From the NCBI GenBank assembly GCA_019916065.1, contig CM034234.1, positions 6,732,342 to 6,796,341 on the forward strand: a stretch of 64,000 bases of DNA. Direction: 5' to 3'. Positions 58,378 to 64,000 of this stretch are shown here, in pieces. The notes below the pieces were generated by a model. The model ran no database searches. It was not told where the DNA came from and saw only the letters and a list, made by a program, of their open reading frames with translations. The stretch comes from Vitellaria paradoxa (lineage: Eukaryota > Streptophyta > Magnoliopsida > Ericales > Sapotaceae). Positions within the stretch are counted from its first letter, which is position 1. Every line of letters starts with the position of its first letter. A program made the position numbers and the translations under genes.

Positions 58378-58740
58378 ATGGAAGTAATGTCGATGAAGCC
58401 AGCGCCTCTCGCCGTTCGTGAACCTCCAAAGTTGGGTTTGTGCAGAACTTCGGAGAGGTTTTGCTTTCTGTGCTTATTTATCATGTACACGTGTGTAGAT
58501 ATAAAATATAAAATTCTACAAATACACACACAATATATACATACATATATATATATATATATGTACGTGAATCAATCAATAGCTTTTGTGGATTTTGGAT
58601 GTTGTCATTTCAGGTTTCGCAATTGCTGGGGTTTGAAGAGGGTTGGTTGTCAAATTCTTGAGTCGAGGCAGTCTTTCTCAGACTGCTTTCTAGAAGAAGA
58701 AAGACCAGGCTTCTTTAATTGCTTTAGACTAAAAGATTAA
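58378..58740 (+). CDS. Candidate two-exon small gene, function unknown
   Basis: The ATG at 58378 follows a CT-rich leader-like stretch. Removing a plausible intron, 58458-58613 (AG|GT donor, pyrimidine-poor but valid TTTCAG acceptor), gives a 68-residue product beginning MEVMSMKPAPLAVREPPK. The intron is also open in frame, so an unspliced 120-residue reading exists, but that passes through an AT microsatellite. No domain is recognised. It could instead be the first exons of a longer or decayed gene whose remainder is lost. The G run at about 58758-58771 follows the stop. Confidence 0.3.
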   Translation: MEVMSMKPAPLAVREPPKLGLCRTSERFCFLCLFIMYTCVDIKYKILQIHTQYIHTYIYIYMYVNQSIAFVDFGCCHFRFRNCWGLKRVGCQILESRQSFSDCFLEEERPGFFNCFRLKD

Positions 58741-59568
58741 TGAATTAGGTTCTTGTTTGGGGGGGGGGGGGGTAATTAGATGCATTGATATGCACCCAGC
58801 ATGAAAAATTAGTGCTGAGAGCAATTTTGGGGAAGGATTGCCTCATCTAAAGTGGTTTCTAAAAGTGCCCATTTCAAATGGGGTAAAGCGCCCTACAAAA
58901 AGACACTAAACCTTTTCCAATCATATACTCACGCATTTGGCATACAAATATTATTGTTGTAAATAGCTTTTTGCAAAGCATTATTGCCTACCCATATGAA
59001 AGGCATGGATAATCTGTATTGCTTGATGATCTTGAAGTCCAAGGGTAAGCTGATACTTTTATGTGATATATAATGCAAGGCATATATACCTCACTCATTT
59101 TGGAGCTCCCATGTTGTAGAAGTAACCTACTGAGGAAGTTACCAAACACTCCCCCCCCCCCCAAAAAATAAAAATAAAAATAAAACAGCAAAGTTACATA
59201 ATAAGGAGGTTCTTACAATTATTTAATAAACTTAGCAAAAGTACATACTAAGGAAGTTGGTGTAGGTCCAACTAGATTTTTGTAAGCATTTAGGCATACC
59301 CCCTTGCTTTTTGGTGTAGGTCCAACTAGATTTTTGTTGGCACGTACCCATGCTCTTTGTTTTGTGTGTCCATTGTCCAATGCTAGTGCCCTACGCATTT
59401 ATGAGAGTCCATGTATGATAGCCTGGCTATATAACTAACCAGATTACTTGAGCATGTGAAAGATTCAATGGAGCAGAAGCTCACAAATGCTGCGGATAAG
59501 ATAATGAGCTAAAATCTTGACTTTGGAAAACACATTAATGCTACAGTTGAGCCAAGAAATGTTTTAGA
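58741..59568. other. Intergenic DNA with a 27-bp direct repeat
   Basis: TTGGTGTAGGTCCAACTAGATTTTTGT is present perfectly at 59257-59283 and 59311-59337. A C run lies at about 59151-59162. No gene seen. Confidence 0.5.
59257..59337. repeat. 27-bp direct repeat, 54-bp period
   Basis: Two perfect copies beginning TTGGTGTAGGTCCAACTAG, separated by 27 bases that are not repeated. Confidence 0.85.
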
Positions 59569-59847
59569 ATGAGTTGGGTTTTTCCCCCGAAAAAGCGAAG
59601 CAAATGCTTAAGAACGGCTTGGAGAATTGCACCATTTTGCGTATTGTGGCTGATTTGGCGGGAGCAAGACAAAAGAAGTTCTCGAGGAACTAAAATTCCC
59701 TTACATAGATTAAAATGCTTTGTGTTGTCTAATTTAGGCTTTGTGTTATCTACTTCACAGAGCTGGATTTTTGGGAGAGTAGATTTAGATTTAATAAGCT
59801 TTTTGTCCTTTGTGGAAAGTATGGAATTTAGTCTGGTGTCATGTTGA
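59569..59847 (+). pseudogene. LINE (L1-type) reverse-transcriptase 3' fragment
   Basis: The frame contains RTAWRIAPFCVLWLIWREQ followed by KIPLHRLK and a leucine-rich end. This resembles the zinc-binding region that follows reverse transcriptase in plant L1-type elements, where a WR..P.C..W..W.ER core is typical. Only the last part of such a protein is present, with no upstream reverse transcriptase and no clear poly(A), so it is a dead 5'-truncated or eroded copy. Confidence 0.55.
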
Positions 59848-59870
59848 TGCAGGGGAAGCTTATAAATCAA

Positions 59871-60601
59871 AGGGGTAAAACAAATGGTTGTGATTCTATT
59901 GTTTGGTTTAAGAATACTAAAAAAGAACGCATAACTTTGCTAGAGATACTCTCTCTAGTACCAGAATTCTTATTCAAAAATAACCTAAGAGCCTCACAAG
60001 CTTACAAAGTTTAAAATGGAAAAAGAAAAAAACTCTAACAAGACATAATCAAATTTAGGGAACAGAGTAATAGGACTAGAAAAGATCCTAACTTCATCAC
60101 CAAGCTAATTATAATCCCTAAAAACAAGAGACACGAAAATTCAAGGCTAAAATGGTAGAATTCGCCTTCTGAAAGCCATTTGTCACAACCTTACCACTCT
60201 AGGTGATGAAAGTGAGTTTGTCTCAAAAAAAAAAAAAAAATCCAGAATAGATATATTATAATGTAAAAAATGGACACTATAGGTGTATTTGGCAACCAAA
60301 TAAAGAATTAGTCAATTCTTTCCAAAATCCCTTATTTCCAAATAATCCAATGCAATCCTGGCTGCATCACTTGTAATTGGGAGGTATCTTTATTTATTTA
60401 TAAGAAAAACCTCACCAGTCAATAATATTCTCTTTGGTAAACACAACCATCTATACCACTTACCATACAATTTACACTTAACCTCCACTATCACTAATAT
60501 TTTCTCTAGGAAAACAACCATCTATATCACTTATCAGCCTACTACATGGCCACCACACTTGCCACAATCCACTTGATGGATTGATTTTGGGATGTAAAGT
60601 A
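59871..60601. other. Intergenic DNA 3' of the CslA copy
   Basis: No gene. The last part probably includes the CslA 3' untranslated region. An A run lies at about 60222-60240. Confidence 0.5.
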
Positions 60602-61425
60602 TTAGTTGGAGACAATTGTCCCAACATGCCCAAATCCCATTATGAAGAAAGCCCCTGCTTGCAGCAATAAATATATGAAGAGATGATCTTTGCCAAAAAT
60701 CAGATTGTAGATCGCACAATACAGCATAAACATGCTCATTACCAGCTCCGTGGCATGGATCCTGTTTTGAAATTTTAATGCCAAAATAATTTGTTAGAAG
60801 ATTCAATAATTTGTTATTTTCCAGATAATGTATTGTTATTTCAACTGGCTTTTGTTGTTTGGCTTAATGAATCCTAAAGCGAAAGATAATGTCTTAAGCA
60901 TGTTTAAAAAGTAAATACCTTTCTCCAATTTGTGATCATGGTTTCTTTGATGCTTTGGAATTGAATTTTTGCTTTGTGGTGTTCCCTAGCTTCTCAGTCA
61001 CGACCCATTCGTTAACTCGGTTAGCTTCTATAAGTCCTATAATTGCTGCCTTGGATCGATGTAGAGACATCACATTCTCAAACAGGATCCAGAAGACGAG
61101 AAGATGCAATGACCTATGCCCAAATAAGCAAGAGATCTCCCTTAAAAAGATCTTGTTCTGAATATATGCAGGAATGTAAGGACAAATTCTAAATTGCTGT
61201 GTTCAGATTATTTTTACCTGGGCGTGCAGACAGCATTCAGAATGGTAATAGTTGCTGGAATATATATGGCTATTGACTTAGGAAGATGGACTTCTGGTAC
61301 CATGACACTTGCTGGAATAATCACGCAGTAAAAGAAGAAAGTGACCCAGTGGGCTATTATCTTTCTCACGAAGAAGAATGCATAGATTACATGAAACTTC
61401 TTCCAGATCGACACTTTCTGCATAA

Positions 61426-61534
61426 GATAACAGGGATACTGCATGAATTTCCACAGAATAAGGTGGGACATTTTCAGGTTATGCATATGGCTTCGATAAC
61501 AGGGATACTGCATTTGATAACAGGGATACTGCAT
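61426..61534. repeat. Threefold 19-bp repeat inside a CslA exon
   Basis: GATAACAGGGATACTGCAT occurs at 61426-61444, 61495-61513 and 61516-61534, and a longer flank AAGGT(G/T)GGACATTTTC at about 61460 and 61535 is also duplicated. On the minus strand the repeats encode MQYPCY units between the FRKM and IWKK motifs. The total length keeps the frame. Confidence 0.85.
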
Positions 61535-62205
61535 AAGGTTGGACATTTTCCTGAATAAGTTAGCAGGGCCACATGACTAGCGATGCTGCTGTTATCGATA
61601 TGCCTTGAAGGTACTTGGGAGTTCGTTTCTGACCTATAGAGATATATTTATATATATTAATAAGTAAGACCTACAGAGAAATATTTTCAATAGCTTGGTT
61701 TACTAGAAATCTCAAAGAAATTTATAGGAGCTAGGAAGTGTGAATTTAAAAGTTGAACTAGAAAACTCACTGATAAATCCCCCATGAAGAGAAATTTCCA
61801 ACCTTTAAGGGTAGCCCTGACTGCGAGATCCATGTCTTCCACTGTGGTTTGATCTTTCCATCCACCTGCATCATTCACTGCTTGTATCCGCCAAACACCG
61901 GCAGTCCCTAGAGTTGTAGTCACGAAAAATTCTTTCAATTATTTTGGCTAGAGAGTGGTTTTGTACTAGCTATTAGACATAAATGTTTCATTTTGAAATA
62001 AAATTCTAATAAAAATTACCGTTGAACCCAAAGAATGAACCGGCTGAGGAGCCAACTTCTTGTTCGACACTGAAATGATAGTCCAATGACATCTCTTGGA
62101 GACGTGTCATCAGGCACTCATCTGCATTCACTACAGAGAGTAAAGGTAATAGTAGATTAACTTAAAGTTAAGCTAGTCACCAAAACGACTAGGCATTTCT
62201 TATCT

Positions 62206-62610
62206 CTATGCATTTGGCATGTTTTAATTATAGATTTTGTACATTGTTAGCCATTATCTCAACTAAAGCTTATGATGTTAAAGTGAGGGCAACCTCAACT
62301 TTATTATTTATATTGATTAATTTTCTCTTAACATGCCCTCACGTGTGGCCAGATTATTTTATTTTTTTTCCCTGTCTTTCTTTCTTTTAAAGGTGTTAAA
62401 CACGTACAACTATTGATTTTTGATTTCCTTTTTGTGTCAGCCATGTTGTTTTAACTAAGAGACTTTATGATTTTTGGTACTATTTTAAATTGTTAGTCAC
62501 TATCTCACCTAGAAGGTTAAACTGTTAGAAAGTGGGGCAATTTCATTATTTTTATCGATTTTTTTTTTCTTAACAAATTTCATGCATGCGTTGCTGCGCA
62601 CACAAAGGGT
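62206..62610. repeat. Imperfect duplication in a CslA intron
   Basis: TTGTTAGCCATTATCTCAACTAAAGC near 62245 and TTGTTAGTCACTATCTCACC near 62490 head similar blocks, each continuing through an AACT(T/G)TTA- and TTATTTATAT-like stretch. They resemble common plant LTR or SINE debris. Two small insertions of one family are likely. Confidence 0.35.
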
Positions 62611-63172
62611 TAGTTTATTAGCATACTTGGCCATTTGATTCACTTCACCACATAGCTTTTATTTGTGCCATTTTTCATAAGTTTGGGTAACCAATTAGGT
62701 TGCTCAAATTGTTGGATGTTGCACTGGCATTGGCCTTACCAAATTTCCATTTGGCCTGAACCAAACCCAACTCTGGGTTTTCAATGAGATATGGAATAGT
62801 TCTCCAAAGAAAATCTTTATGTGGTTGGAAGTCTGCGTCGAATATTGCAACAAATTCGCAATCTTTCACATATTGCTTCTGTAGACCTTCCCGAAGAGCA
62901 CCGGCCTTGTATCCATTCCTATTATTCCTTGTTTCGTACTTGATATTCACCTCATTTTGTATCCATTTCTAGCATTCCAACTCCACCAAAGCCTGAGATA
63001 CATGCGCATGAAGTCATTGAAAATTTGTTTGTACAGAGAGATGATAAGAGGTTCTGTTGAATGAAAGAAATACCCTTAAGACTTCATTGGTGGAGTCATC
63101 AAGGACCTGAACAATGAAACAATCTGATGGCCATGAAAGCCTGCATGAAGCTCCAATTGAAAGCTTGTAAAC

Positions 63173-63652
63173 CTAGAGAAGAAGAAGAGGGGTATTACTT
63201 TAAGGTGCTGGCTAGTTTAGCTGGTAACATCTCTAGATAGCCACTAGAAAGCTAGATTCAGTCCTACCATGGCATGGTTGGGGAGGATTTGTCCTTCCGA
63301 GTTTTTTAGGTATAGGACGGATTAACAACTGTGTAACTCAATGTTGTCTTTGGATTAAATGAGTAAATCATTTTCTCCTTCATGTAGTAGTTTGTTTTCT
63401 AAAAGAGCTATCCTCACTTGAGTGTGCGATGATTGTCACCAAAATGCCATCCAACCACGTAATACAAGCGAACTACACAATCGGTAATTAGCTAGACTAG
63501 GTCAGCCTCATGCTTAATCGTCTGTTTCAAGAAAGAGGTGTTAATTGTGGCATCTGATGAAAATTCATCACCGACTTTGCATTGTTTTCTGTTTCTCTGG
63601 CTGAAGCTCGTAGATGGTTATTTCATATCATGGAACTAGGCAATTTGTATTA

Positions 63653-63691
<39 letters not shown>

Positions 63692-64000
63692 TGATACTAC
63701 ATGTGAAGACATCTGTACATGTAACCAAAGGTTGTGTAGAGCCTATTATAATTTGGTGGTTTTGTGCCTTGTTGTGGTCCATAGTTTTTGGCTAGTGTGA
63801 GGTCTGTCAAAATCCCAAGCCATATGCAACATATAACTTATCTTATATGTCGAACCTTATTCTGAAAATGTCCAACCTTATTCTGTAGGTTATATGAAAA
63901 TGAATTTCCCAAGCCTTATGCACTTTCCAGACCCAGTGGTCTATTTTCAGGTTTGCTAAACATTTGAATGTTTTTTCTTCAATCTAGGAAGTTTACCATA
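63173..64000. other. Upstream region of the CslA copy
   Basis: I searched for the missing N-terminal CslA exon (expected to contain a Q(I/V)P(M/V)(F/Y)NE motif) on the minus strand and did not find it. The stretch includes a (TTA)n run at about 63655-63687. The exon may lie past the window edge or be lost. Confidence 0.45.
63655..63687. repeat. (TTA)n microsatellite
   Basis: About eleven TTA units; a similar run occurs at about 36691-36728. Confidence 0.9.

Larger units (their letters stand above)
60602..63172 (-). pseudogene. Cellulose-synthase-like A (glucomannan mannosyltransferase) copy with four stops
   Basis: CslA enzymes build mannan backbones from GDP-mannose in the Golgi membrane. 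Seven exons are recognisable: 63074-63172, 62740-62992, 62020-62130, 61771-61907, 61218-61633, 60919-61113 and 60602-60761. All junctions are GT-AG and every phase fits. Family motifs in order are VYKLSIGA and VLDDSTN (first catalytic Asp pair), [72 protein letters not shown] and ILFENVMSLHRSK, with a membrane-spanning C-terminus. In-frame stops lie at 62969-62971, 61592-61594, 61577-61579 (in place of the Trp of QxxRW) and 60936-60938. Exon 5 has a local repeat expansion. The exon for the N-terminus is not found before the window ends. Introns are kept, so it is a duplicated rather than retrotransposed copy. Confidence 0.9.

Noticed and set aside
61420..61540. A homing-endonuclease-like site suggested by GATAACAGGG
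   Set aside because: Only a partial resemblance to the I-SceI recognition string; the repeat is explained by local duplication in the CslA exon.

Overview
This window is plant nuclear DNA, most likely from a eudicot-like flowering plant. The genes carry short GT-AG introns, the intergenic DNA is very AT-rich and full of small inverted-repeat elements and (AT)n microsatellites, and both major plant LTR-retrotransposon superfamilies are present as copies with target-site duplications. The species cannot be named from the sequence. Host genes are sparse. Three carry recognisable domains, all on the minus strand: an acylphosphatase (2921-3626), a five-exon heavy-metal-associated isoprenylated protein with two HMA domains and a CaaX end (42219-44867), and a cellulose-synthase-like A (mannan synthase) gene copy (60602-63172) in which seven exons keep all splice sites and reading phase but carry four stop codons. 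A fourth short two-exon candidate lies at 58378-58740 on the plus strand.

The largest object is a 12.1-kb Ty3/gypsy element of the Tat type (4786-16917, coding on the minus strand). It has two 894-bp LTRs differing at four positions, a 5-bp target duplication, a primer-binding site, a purine tract, and gag, protease, reverse transcriptase, two RNase H domains and integrase. Between pol and the 3' LTR, on the opposite strand, it carries a spliced gene. I reconstruct four exons, the last of which (8910-9036) is short and easily missed. Next to it is an array of four 113-bp tandem repeats. Three single-base shifts, each at a run of identical bases, break the element's coding frames.

A second LTR element at 32740-35095 is small, with 379/378-bp LTRs. 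It has a tRNA-iMet primer site and a CATAC target duplication but keeps only a Copia-type gag and the start of protease, the structure described as TR-GAG. Its LTRs differ at about 30 positions, nearly all transitions, so it is much older than the Tat copy.

The remaining 16.9-32.7 kb, 35.1-42.2 kb and 45-58 kb stretches hold no convincing host genes. They contain MITE-like elements of several families, a hAT-like family in three copies, a long-arm foldback element, a tRNA-derived SINE with a perfect 14-bp target duplication, a diverged AT-rich minisatellite region (19.6-22 kb), and several recent local duplications.
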